This document shows, in pieces, positions 10,312 through 21,900 of a DNA stretch of 64,000 nt (its first letter is position 1; every line of letters starts with the position of its first letter). The stretch comes from Tigriopus japonicus (Eukaryota > Arthropoda > Copepoda > Harpacticoida > Harpacticidae): the NCBI GenBank assembly GCA_010645155.1, contig CM021317.1, positions 5,283,123 to 5,347,122 of the forward strand, given 5' to 3'. The position numbers and the translations under genes were made by a program. The notes below the pieces were generated by a model. The model saw only the letters and a program-made list of their open reading frames with translations. It was not told where the DNA came from and ran no database searches.

Positions 10312-11151
10312 AACCCTGCAAAAATGTCAGCTTATACGCCATGATCAGCGCCTCTTGTGGTCTAAATTGAAACATAACTGCCAGCTAGTGGAGTGAGTTT
10401 TAAAGCCACCCTTTCGCAAAATTCAGGATTTTGCCTTTGTGTATTGTTTTCTTTGCAGTGGCATAATGTTATCAGTAGGGCCCGGAAAAATATTTGCAAA
10501 AAAGTGACAAAATATCCAATATCTATTTTCTTCAAAAGGCCAAAATATTTGGAAGAAAGCCGGATATTGAAGAAATATTTTTTTTGACAAGGCTATTACT
10601 TAGTATTTTTGTCTTTGTGCGCCCATTTTCCAAATTTGTTTCTGGTGAATTTGATATATTTTGCCGTTTTTGGAGGCCTCCTTCTTGATTCAAAAATACA
10701 ATTTTCAGTTTTCCTCAAAAAATGGCGCAATTTTTTTCGTGTATGACTGTAGTTTTGGTTGTGAATGTCAAATTTCAGAACAAATGCGATTTTGTAGCGG
10801 TTTTTGTATTTTGGGTAAGCATTGGTCGTTCATTTATTTCCTCAATTTTGTCTGAAATATTTTTTTGACTCAAATATTCGAGAAAATATTTATTTTTCCC
10901 TTGAAAAAGCTAAAATATTTGAAAAATCGAGGAAAAATGGAAAAATATTTTTAAAATGTTTTAAATTTAAAAAACTTATTTCCGGGCCCTAGTTATCAGT
11001 ATTGCATATTTTTGAGAATTTTTTTAATGTGAAGAAGATGTTTAAGGTTTTCCCAAAGTGTGGCATTACAAATAACCATCTGGCAACTATGTTTTTATTT
11101 CACCGCAAGAGGCGCTATTGGGCCCATAACCTGACATTTTTTGCAGGGTTT
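10312..11151. mobile_element. MITE with ACCCTGCAAAAATGTCAG termini, host to a nested hAT element
   Basis: The left end ACCCTGCAAAAATGTCAG (from 10313) is matched inverted by CTGACATTTTTTGCAGGGT at 11131-11149. Subterminal sequence also pairs (GCGCCTCTTG at about 10349 with CAAGAGGCGC at about 11106). TA dinucleotides flank both ends but are offset by a base, so a Tc1/mariner-type target duplication is possible rather than shown. The element is interrupted by the hAT element at 10476-10991. Confidence 0.65.
10476..10991. mobile_element. hAT-like MITE with perfect 8-bp target duplication
   Basis: The termini TAGGGCCCGGAAA and TTTCCGGGCCCTA are inverted repeats (TTATTTCCGGGCCCTA at the right end). 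Both sides carry the identical octamer GTTATCAG (10468-10475 and 10992-10999), the hAT hallmark. The 516-bp interior is AT-rich with repeated AAATATTT motifs and has no transposase. A second, truncated copy lies at 44984-45325. Confidence 0.9.
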
Positions 11152-11276
11152 ATTGCTTTAACATTCAACTACACGTAGTTCAATTCAGTGGGTTATTTGG
11201 TACAATTTGAAATCATTAAATAACGATAGTTTCTACCTGCTGAATAGATATTGATCACAGTCAATTCGTAACTCAG

Positions 11277-11842
11277 GCACGGTGGTTTTTTTAAAGTGAG
11301 AAGTCATTTTCAAATTCCAGAAACTTTTGAGACCACTTTTGAGATGTGAACCCAACGCAGAACATTTATTTCCATTCGGGTAAATAGGTCACGGGCAAAA
11401 ACTCTATATTGTTACTTAAAACATACTTAAAAACAAGTATTTGAAAAATTACTTTGACTTTGGTGTTAGATGTAATAAGAACAGTGTTGCTCTAAAATAT
11501 TTCAAATAACTATTTCGCGGATCTTTTTTCAACGGCTTTTTCGTTTAGCATTCTCGAAGGACCAAACGGGAGGGTTGTTACATCAATTTAGACAAACGGC
11601 TTAGTAGAATATGACAATATTTTATTTAAACTCACCCATAAGGCTACTTGAGAATTGACCGGAAGAAAATGTTCAAAAAAATGTTTTTAAGTATGTTTTA
11701 AGTGACCTTATATCGTATTTTTGCCCGTGATTAATTAACAGAACCTAGATACAAATGCATTGTTGCATTCACACATCAAAAGTGGTCTCAAAAGTTTTTG
11801 GAATTTGAAAATGACTTCTTACGCTCAAAAAAACACCGTACA
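11277..11842. mobile_element. MITE with long terminal inverted repeats
   Basis: The left arm from about 11277 (ACGGTGGTTTTTTTAAAG, GAAGTCATTTTCAAATTCCA, CTTTTGAGACCACTTTTGA) recurs inverted up to about 11842. Inner arms also pair (CACGGGCAAAAACTCTATAT at about 11391 with ATATCGTATTTTTGCCCGTG at about 11711). The arms are about 65 bp at the ends plus about 50 bp inside. There is no coding frame, and the exact ends and superfamily are unresolved. Confidence 0.65.
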
Positions 11843-11849
11843 GGGGTAT

Positions 11850-13200
11850 TAACATGGTTTTGCAAAATAGGTTGATTTTTGTGGTTTTCAGTATTAAATC
11901 ATTTCTTAAATCAGTTATTTCAATCAGCTATTTGAGCTACATGAAAAATACATCTTAACACAATGTTTTTATTATGTCGCATGAACATCGACAAACGCCA
12001 TTATAAGTCGTGGAATTTGAGGGAAGACTAGAAATTATCAACACCGTGTAAATTTATAAACGTGGCTCTACGTTTGGTTACGTTTGAAACAAATCAACTA
12101 ATATGATTTGATTTTGCAATTGCTTCAGTCGGTATAATTGCAATACTTGAAATCTACTCAATGTTTCCATTTTTCGACTAACCTTAACAAATGGAATGAT
12201 GACATTCTTTATTGGATGATCAAATTTCTTCAACAAACTCAATGCCCAATAATGAAATCCTAAAATCAAGGAGGCGTATTTTCAAGAGAAATGTGGATGA
12301 AAAGGACCAGGGCAGATTTAGAAGGGGATTATAATAATCTCATCATGTATACTGGTGGGACAAAAATGGCAAATTTTCAGGGATTTAAGCAATGAAAGAA
12401 GCAAGAATTGTATTGGTACACAAAAACTGATTGAAATTGACTTATGTCCAATTAACGTCATGAAGTAACCAGAATTTCACAATGACACAACACTTAATAA
12501 ATAAGAACAAACCATGGTCAGCAAAACATGTTTTTCTCGAAAAACTTCGAATCCAACCAACCAAACAATGAATCAGTATTTATTCAACAAATCAAAATCT
12601 GAGTCGCTCTTCAGAACAAAAAGATACAGAAAAAATCCTTGAACCCTAATTGGCATGTTGAATTAACATATTTTTTTGCAGCACATACATATCTAAAACA
12701 TTTAAACCCTTCAAAGTTGGAATTTTCATGGTTGAGAATGGAAAAAATTGGCTTACTAGTGGTTATGAACACTTGTCAGCCCTGAAATCAACATTCGTCG
12801 TAACCACCAAGGCAACTTGAGTACTTGCTTCATGCCATGAATAAACGGATCATGATCTCGTCTATTCATGGTTAATAAATCGTTTAGCTACCATGGTTAC
12901 TTCAGGGATAAAGATTAGTGGCTCTCGAGGAAATGCCATTTCCTCTGTCTCCGTCCAAACGAATAGCATTTTTGACTTCCTCAAATACCAATACCATTGG
13001 TGGTATTCCGATTTTATCGATCTTCAATCGGCTCAGATAGTCTCCTTAAATCCCAGATTTGAAATTGAATCCGGAAGAGCAAGAAAAGAAGGACCAAATT
13101 GGCGTTTTTCCCCGAGACGAACCATGATAATAAGTTGGCAGATGCTATGACATCATGAGGGCGGCATGCATTGTTTGTGGACCCCAAACTGTTCTGCTCT
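11850..13200. other. Gene-free spacer
   Basis: Mostly AT-rich sequence with no supported gene, grading near 12,900 into higher-GC sequence that leads to the RBM24-like gene. Confidence 0.4.
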
Positions 13201-15355
13201 ACTCTAATCTACTGTACTGGATATACGTACGTCCATAGCTAGAGAACTGTCTGCACACGTGTGTCCAGGTGTGGAGAGGAAGAAGCGCTTCGTGTTCCCT
13301 TCCAAAGACCAGATACAGAGGACTACTTAGTTAAATATGAAGTGGATCTGCTATCTGTCTGTCTCTGACTCTCTCACTGTTGATTGCAGGAGAACTACCT
13401 CATCTGCAAAATGTGTACTAAGTACATGGAGAGAGCTACATACAGAGACCAGGAGCCAGCCTGTTTGAGGGGGTGGTGGTGGACTGTTGAATATTGAGAG
13501 GGAAGGAAGGAGGTAAGTAAGTAGGATATCTGGGAGTCGCTTGTGGTCCAATCTAACTTGATCAGAAGAGCTTCTTTTTCTCCATCTCTCTTTCTCTCTT
13601 TGTCATGCTTTTTCCTGAGGTTGGCTTTGCATGGATGGAGGAAGAGAAGAGAGAGAGAGAGAGAGAGTTTGGAGAAGCAAGGAAGGAAGGAAGTCAGAAA
13701 GGAAGGAAGGAAGCTAGAAACACGGCGATTGGATTGACGGACCCTCAATCCCTCAGTCACTTGGCATGGAGGTAAATGACGACTCGCCTTCCCCTGACTT
13801 TGCGTTACCGATCCTGTCCCTAAGAACAGCGTGTATATACATTTGAGCTCTCACACATGATCGGGGCTTTTTCACCCACATGGATTTCGCACTCTTTCTC
13901 TCTTTCTACTTCTTGCTCCTCTTTCCTTTTCTGCGTGTACCTCTCATTAACGGTGGCCGCTTGTTAAACAGCCGTTTCATTTCCACCTTTCTCCTGGATC
14001 TCGTGGTGCCATTCGGGAGGCAGGAAGAGTTGTTCGTAGACCCATACTCACTGCCAGGGGCATAAAGGTGGCCCCTAAACACATACACACACCCAGCTGA
14101 GGCACACCATTCGGCAAAGTACTAGGACTACTAGTAATGCCCCCCCCCCCATAGAGTTTTACAGCACGAGCATGACTTGCTATGAACTCGCTTATGCCGA
14201 AGAGAGGAACCTCCGATCGTTCGTTGTGAGGGTGAGAGTGCCTCTGAGCGGCGCTTGGGAACGCGATCCTCGATCGCGCTTCGAGCCGAGGAGAACCTGG
14301 TCCCACATGATGAACAGGGGGGATAGGGGAATGTATGTGAGTGTTGTTGCCAGCAGTTGGGAGATCTCCATGGTGCACATACTACTGAGCGAATGAGTGT
14401 GTGTGCATGTGGTGAAGGAAAAAGTCGCATTAGGCGGAGATAGTCCGAACCCGCAGTTGCTATCTCTCGTTCTCCAACTTGGGCCAAAGATTAGACAGCC
14501 AAGGGTACACTGCGTAGATAGAATAGACCCAAAGCTGTACATGTGCAACACTTGTGCTCTCCTGAACGTGAGAAGACTCGAATCGGCAGTTGACATTCAT
14601 GGCCAGGAACAACCGTGTGCTGAAACCCGGTTCGAAAGCCGCCCTGACCTGACTGCAGGAACCGCCAGATTGCCGAAGTTCGTGGGGCACGCATGAACGC
14701 ACACATGCTTTGGCTGGGAGTAGCATCGACGACGTGAACACGACTCTTGGTGCAGAGGCCACAACTGTGATTTTAATTTTTTTCAATCTCACCCCGGCTC
14801 CACGAGGGAAGAAAGACGAGCTCCTGTTGTCTTTAACTGAGCTGGGCGAGTGTAAAAGGTAGGACGTGTGGGCAAATCACTGATCTGTTGCTCTCTCTCT
14901 CTCTCCCTCTTGTTCGTTCGTTCGTCCCTCGAAGTTTAGAAAGGCTGATGAGATCGTCCTCGGCCTCCTCATCGTCAGTGTTAATTTTGTTTTCGAAAGT
15001 CATTCTTCATAAACACTCTTCCTCCTGGTCTTCGTCATTCTTATCAACTTCAAGTTTTGTTCACATTTTCAAACAACCCGGAGGAGCTCTCGACTAAATT
15101 CTCTAAACAAAAATCTCTCTCTCCTTGCAAGTTTCACCTCCTTCACAACTGATCCATTGGGGAAAATAGTGATTTAAAGCCCATCCTTGAGAGCTTGCAA
15201 TTGTGATCCCAGGCAACAAGCAAGTCTTTTCACCTGGGGACCCTTCACCAGTGGACAATTCGTGCTTCAAAGACATTGTTCTCTCCCTTCAACCAGTGGT
15301 GGCACACTTAGTGAATACCCAGCCGCTACGTTCCAACATTGCTCTCTACTCGATT
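13200..15355 (+). promoter_or_regulatory. Presumed 5' flank and 5' UTR of the RBM24-like gene
   Basis: This stretch is richer in GC than the DNA to its left and is full of simple sequence: CTCT/GAGA runs (a GA tract near 13,645-13,668), GGAA repeats near 13,680-13,712, a C10 run near 14,142 and CT runs near 14,890. GAGA-type tracts are common in arthropod promoters. The 60-130-codon open frames on both strands are low-complexity artefacts. No single start site can be picked; upstream noncoding exons may exist. Confidence 0.4.
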
Positions 15356-15940
15356 ATGCTCATGCCTGCTGCCTCTGCCAGTCCATTGCCCACGGTCATG
15401 CAAAACGGCTCTGTCGTTGCCGCAAATGGTCAAACCTCTGCGGCTGGACTCTCTTCTGTGAGCGTTAACGGAACTATTGCCCCATCAGTATCACCTCCAG
15501 TCGTCGGCAATCCACAGCTGGCTCCTCAGGCACAGCAACAGGCCACCTTAGTTGGTGTTCAGGTGTCGACGGTTCAACAGCCCGCTTCAGTCTCTCCCAC
15601 CACGGCAACCATGACCGTGCCGACGGCCGTTTCGGGGGCGGCCACCCTTGGCAATATCCTTCCCGCCCAGCAAACGGTCAACACTTTACCTTCAATGCAA
15701 ACCATGGCTGCACTGCAGCAGTCCGTAGCGGCAGCGGCCGGGTTACCAACCCTCCAGACGGCTCCGACGCCCCATTCGCAAGGTCAAAAGGACACCACTT
15801 TAACCAAGCTGTTCGTGGGTGGTCTCCCCTATCACACTACCGATAAGTCTCTTCGGGAACACTTTGAGGTCTACGGTGAAATCGACGAAGCGGTTGTGAT
15901 TACCGACAGACAAACCGGAAAGTCTCGAGGCTATGGATTT
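15356..15940 (+). CDS. RBM24-like exon 1
   Basis: It encodes residues 1-195: a low-complexity N-terminal extension and the first half of the RRM, ending at GYGF. The donor is GTAAGT at 15941, phase 0. Vertebrate RBM24 splits its RRM at the same GYGF point, which supports the boundary. Confidence 0.85.
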
Positions 15941-18900
15941 GTAAGTACAACACCATATTCCTAACACACTCTCATAAATCTTCGGATGATGTAGACACCC
16001 TGAAGAAAAAACTTTGGAAACGAGAAATCCGCTCTGAGACTTTAGGCCCATAAATTAACTTTTGGCAAACTGTTCCTAATCCTTCCAATAGACTGAAGTA
16101 GTTTTGGCATTATACGGGCTGAAAGGCACCTCCATGTTGTTTTGGCTATCCCAACATTCAGCTCTCAAGCTCTGGTTTACTATACCATTCAAAACATTTT
16201 CCTCTCGATCACGTGAGTTTCTTCCTCGGCGAGGGCTGAATCAATTGGTAGGTTTCATTTTAATCTTTCCGAGGTGATCTTGGTAGTCATTGCCTTGCTT
16301 AGCTAAAGAACCGAAAGGATTCTTTTCCAAATTTATTTTCTCCCCAGAGAGATGGAATTGTAGCCTTCCGTCAAGCCAGCCGAGAAAGACATGAGAAATC
16401 GAGCCCATTCCTTGAAGCCGCTCACGTTCTTTCTAGTGTGTCCATTCTTCGCACACTCCTCATCCTCTCGTAGTTACGTAGTATATGGTGCCCCCAAATA
16501 AAAGAAACTCTTTCAAATGTCCCACAAACAAGAAAACCCACTTGGGCACACAAGGCAAAGCTCGCATGGACCATAATGGTATCTTTTCCTTTCTCGACGA
16601 CACGCTTGGCTGTCCTGGTCAATTTCTTTATAAATAGCCACTCTTGATACCTTGCGAGCGTTTTCGATTCCAGCCTCTTTTTTGGGATGGGAACTTGGTT
16701 CAGATGTAATTAAGGCCAAACGGAGCAAAAGAAGCCATTATTATGATGAATTTCTGAAGTCTTCCTTCATTAAGGTTGCCTACGTAGATCTATTCCCAAA
16801 TGGCTCTTGCTGGAAAAAGAGGATGTGCTCAAGCATCCAAAAAGTGCAAAAGTTTGTGGACAATTTCAAGAAAAAAACCACTAATAGAGATCTATGTTGC
16901 GAAAACTTTCTCTTCGTCTGCCTGTTTCAAGGAAAGTGAAGCAGATTTGCTTTTTACGAAGAAAAAAAATCTAGCTGCCTGTATCTGATCTGGAAAACAA
17001 CAAGTTGGGACATTGACCCCTCAAGTTGCTGATGGGCACTTGGGAGGTCTTGTTTCTTCTCTAGACTTGGATCATCATCATGATCTCCTCCATCCTTCAA
17101 GTCTCGAGAAAGACCCTAGGATCTTAAAGAGACTTATACATTACTTGCATACTCAGTGGCATCTTGGCGAAAAAGAGGGTCCCAGGGAAAAACTCCTAAA
17201 TAATCTTTTTATGCCTCGGGATTCCGTCGGAATGGTGATGAAACTCACCATAAGAGAGCAGAGAGAGCTGTTGTTGTCGAAGGGAAGGAAGAACTTATGA
17301 AAAGGTGCTTTCGATCTTCGTCTTTTTTCTGGTCTCCTCCCTTCCCTCTTGATCCTCATCATCAGGCTTTTTTCCAACAAGTGGGATTGGAAAAAATGGC
17401 CAGAGTGAAGGTCGCTAGCTGCCTAAAGGCTAGTGGTTAGCGGACCCTGTCCTTTTATATGGTTCTTAAGGATACTTTGGGCCTTCTGGAAACGATGCGC
17501 GGTATGCCATGCTGGTTCCCCTTCCTTTCCAAATACTCTACTATGTCACCCGTTACTAAGCTTAGACCCTTGAATGGAAAAGTCAACAATGAAGATCAGG
17601 ACGTTCTTATACCGATCCACATTATTCAAAGAGATCTTCTTTTCTCTGTGTGAAACAAAATTCTTCTCGTCTCAACAAGTGGAAAAAGCTTCAAACTAAT
17701 TGAGAACGTCGAGACACGTGTCAAAAGTCCATTAATGTGGACCACTCAATTTTCTCTCATCTTCCATTTTCCTTGCTTGACCTTTAGAAAGAGAAAGAGG
17801 GCTTAGAAGGTGGTGCAGAAGACATGGTCTCTCTCATTTCGATGAATGGTTACAAGGTCTTCAAGCTATGGGTTGTTTGAACATTCCAGATTTACCCGTT
17901 CTGGTCAATGATCAAATGAATTCTTGTCAAGGACCTCCTTTAAAGCAAGACCATTGACACAAGTTTTTGTGGTCAACTCCGCTCAATCTCGACCAAATCC
18001 AATCTTCTCATCCACGAGAGAACCAAACGAGGGGAACAAGATGGAAGTAAAAAGTTTTCTTGTAAACATTGGTCCTTCTCAAGCCCGGGGACATCGCGAG
18101 AAAAGGACTTTTTTCAAGATTAGTTCACCCATGCGAGCATTATTACATTCTGACGTGTTTAAGTCAAAACGGTCCTGAAGATTTTCTAAAACTATCGACC
18201 GACAATGTTATTTTAAAGCACCTTAGACTCTCGGGGCTTGAAGACTGGAGTTAGAATCAGCTGTTAAGTAAACCACATGTACCAAGGACTAGTAGTGGGC
18301 CAAACGCCCCAACCAAGTTCGATCAATTTAAAAACATATGTTCGTACGGAAGCTATGGCCACGTGGAAATTTCACGATGCATAAATTTTCATCGGACGTC
18401 CCCTCAGCTGTGCAAACTACGTGAAAAAATGGTTCTAATTCATGAGTACAATCAACTTCAGCCATGAATTTTTGGTTCAATCGTAGTCCAGTGGCGAAGA
18501 AAAAGGGCTCGAGCTACGATGCACTTCGCACGAATATGATGATGAATATCCGGTTTGTAGACATATATTTATCAGAGAGACCAGATCCACTGCCTGTAAG
18601 TCCCAAGGTACCCATCATTCACGTTTCTTGCCTGTTTTTGCCATTCCGACACAACGTGAACAAACGTAAACAACGGGAAACTCAGGGTTACCAATTTAGG
18701 TTAGCGCACTTTCTTTTTGTAGTAAGAGAATGTTGCAAAGAATACATTTGCGGTTAAATTTCACCTTTCCCGACTAGATCAGATAAAAAAGTGCTCACAC
18801 ATGTTCAAAGCCATATTCTAGATTCAATGAATCTAAATGGAAGAGCTGCTTGAGGCTTGATCAAACATATCGCAGACGCTTTAATTCAAGCCGTATCTTT

Positions 18901-21900
18901 CTGCGTGTGTCTGTTCTGGGTGGAGGCCTCGTAAGGTAGGAACGAGGGAGTCATGATTCAAAGTGGGACTCTTTGATCTTCAACCCCAGTCGAGAAGATC
19001 TGAAATGCGCATGTGTGAGCAAATTCAAAGTTGAACTCATTTCGAATGATTTCCCTGAGTCAACAGAAGTAAACTAACAACGACTTTTTTTGGCTTTGAC
19101 TTGGTTTGCAAGATGATCTCGTTCTGAGCTTCTCTTGGGAAATTGGAAAGTTCCTTCTGTGAGATACATGATATTTCGTTATGATTATGGGTAGTCATCA
19201 CATCTCGCAAGATATTGGCTATCATTTTTTGCACTCTTCGACCTCTCACTTTTATTAGCCTTTAGGGGAAGAGGAACCCTTAGAAAACAGAAGCCCAAGA
19301 ATCTTTACTTCTCCAGACACTTCAAAATTGGCATTTGAAAGCCTCGAAAATTGGGATATTAGAAGCGGGCTTTTCCTTGGCGTGAGTGAGGCCATTTTCC
19401 TCTTTTTGGATATCCACTGGTGAAAAGGCGAGCTTGGGTTCTTTGCCATATTGTACTGTTTCAAGATATTCCATCAAGTTTTTCGGAATGCTTCAAATAT
19501 TGAAAAGAAGCTAATGAAGCCTTGACTTTTCAGGCCAAATTTCTCTGAATAACCCAGCCTTTCCATGTTTATTTAACCTTGAGCTCAGGAGCCTTACACA
19601 AGAGTTCCATGGTTCAGTGGTTGGTTGGTCTTGTAAGTCATAAATTGGCACACGCCTTTGTCCCACCGTTCCACATTACAGTAGGAAGGAAGGTGGAAAA
19701 CGTGCCTTCTCCATATATATATTCTGAAGGGAGGTAGGGCTATCCCATTGAAAGGAAAGAAAAGAAGGGATCCAGAGACGATTACCCTTAATGAAAAATT
19801 ATTCCCCGGGCTATTGGGACATTTCTTCATATTTCATGATTTGATAGTCCAAGTCCGCAGCTTGGAAGTCAGTTCAACTAACAAGGAGGATGGATGTGTG
19901 TGCTGGATTGGAACAAGGGTCCTTCTCGTCTACTTATGACATCTGATACAAATGAAGGAAAAGCAATAAAAAAGGAAGATACATCATTTTGAGAGACTTC
20001 TGTACACAGAAAAGAGATATCAGGATAGGGGATGCATGAAGCATTATGCAAATAACCTCTCCTCCTTTCAGGCCTTGGGAAGCTGGAGCTTGGCTTGGTT
20101 GTTTGGCTCGGTCATTGTAGCTAACCAGATTCCTCTTATATTCTCCGACATTCATGTCACTTTCGAGCTGGTTACGCGTGTAATGGGGAATTTCCATGTC
20201 TTAGCACAAAGGGAAAAAAGGGATCGGAAACAGACCAAGCCAAAACATTACATTCGTGTGCAGTTCCCTCGCTCTCTCAGTCAGACATGGCATGTCTTAT
20301 TTCACCGTTTAATCTAATCCACCGAGGAATTTGAATTTCCCGCCTTCCGTCATTCTAGGCGAAACCACAAATGTTAAACTCGGAACAAAAGAATAACCCT
20401 TGAGATTTTGAACAACGAGAGCTTGCTTTCGGACTTGAGAGAAAATGCTGCGGGATCAAAAAAGGAAAGGCACTCAAATATTAATGAGGCATTATTTCAT
20501 CAGATGTCCTCCCCCCTTCCCACGTTCCAAGCAAGTTCCCCTCCTTTTATTCGGATCTCATTGTGTAACGTTCTACGTAGTTTGGCTATCTCGATTCCCT
20601 GCTTTTGAGATCAAATTCGAGGTGATTCCCAGTCTAAGGTAATCCGCCTATTTGGCGTCCCTGCCAATAGCGAAGGTTGTTTGGTGAGATTGGTTCCCAA
20701 ACTACCATTCTTCTACTATACTGCATGGAACATTGACAGCAAATGAAATTAATCGTCAACAGCAGGTTTCATGAAGTTTCTAACTCTACCATCTCGAGAC
20801 CCCTGTTCATGACAAGCAATTTTCTAGTGGTAAATACCCTTTTTTTAGAAGGAGGAGTTGTCCAGCCCCTTCACAATCACCTATTCATAACGCATATCTC
20901 AGACAGAGTTTTGGGCTTTGTACTTTTTCTTAGAAACTCTGGGCATCATGGAATTAGTTGCTTAAAGTTTGGCGCTAATCTCACTTTTTCAACAATAGTG
21001 GAAAACTCCAAAGCCTGGAAAGCACGGTGAAGGTGTCACACGGCTTGTGTAGGAGTCAGTCAGCATATGTTTCTAATTAGAGCTAATTGGAAAGAGGGAT
21101 TAAAAAGCTGCAAATTTGTTTAGGCTCCTTGGAAAAAAGAAAGTCAAAAATAGGATCCGATTTCCATCTTGTTTCAAACGATGACGAGAGCGCCTTATCT
21201 GGATTAAAAGACAAATTGGTTTTTATCCACTTCAATGTTCCATTTAGAGATAATCTCCTTTAGGTTTCAAGTACCGAATGTTTAGCTTTCTCACATCAGA
21301 TAAGAACCCTAGTGAGAGAAAGACGGATACAAAACAGAATGTGGGGGAAATCTTGAGCTTGAGATACACATGCTTATTGGAAATCAGGAGTCTCAATGGA
21401 GTCGGTAATTAATGATCCCTGGTGGGTACTCCGCCCATTGTGGTAGTTGGGCAGAGTGGGCTTTTGAAATCAGGATCTTGTTGAGGGCTCCAGGACCAAA
21501 TTGAAGGAGCCTCCAATATAGTATATTCCTAGCTTGCGGTTTGAGTTTGGCTCAAGGACCTTTTATGGTGTGTGGCTTTGGTGATGCCTCGAAATCACGG
21601 GAGAAGGAAAGAGAATGAGAGGGAGAGGATCCATATCTGTACATCACCAACAATGGACAATTCACGGCTTCCTTGGCAATCAAGTTGGTGATCGTCTTTT
21701 CCTTTCGTTTTCTTGAACATTCCTTGATTACTCTGATACAAGGATCGTCTTGGCACGTGGAACGAATGAGGGCGAAGATTTGGAAATGAGGAGAAAGACG
21801 AACAAGAAGAAGAGGAAGGGCATTCTTCCCTTCTTTGGAAGCAGAAGTTGTGGTTAAAGGACCGCATCTGTAGAGATGTGTCATCTATTCCAAGGCAAAG

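Noticed and set aside
13351..13760. Overlapping ORFs with Ser/Leu or Glu/Arg runs
   Set aside because: Products of GA/CT and GGAA simple repeats in the 5' region.
17400..17445. Second SINE head (GTGGTTAGCG motif)
   Set aside because: No B box at the right distance.
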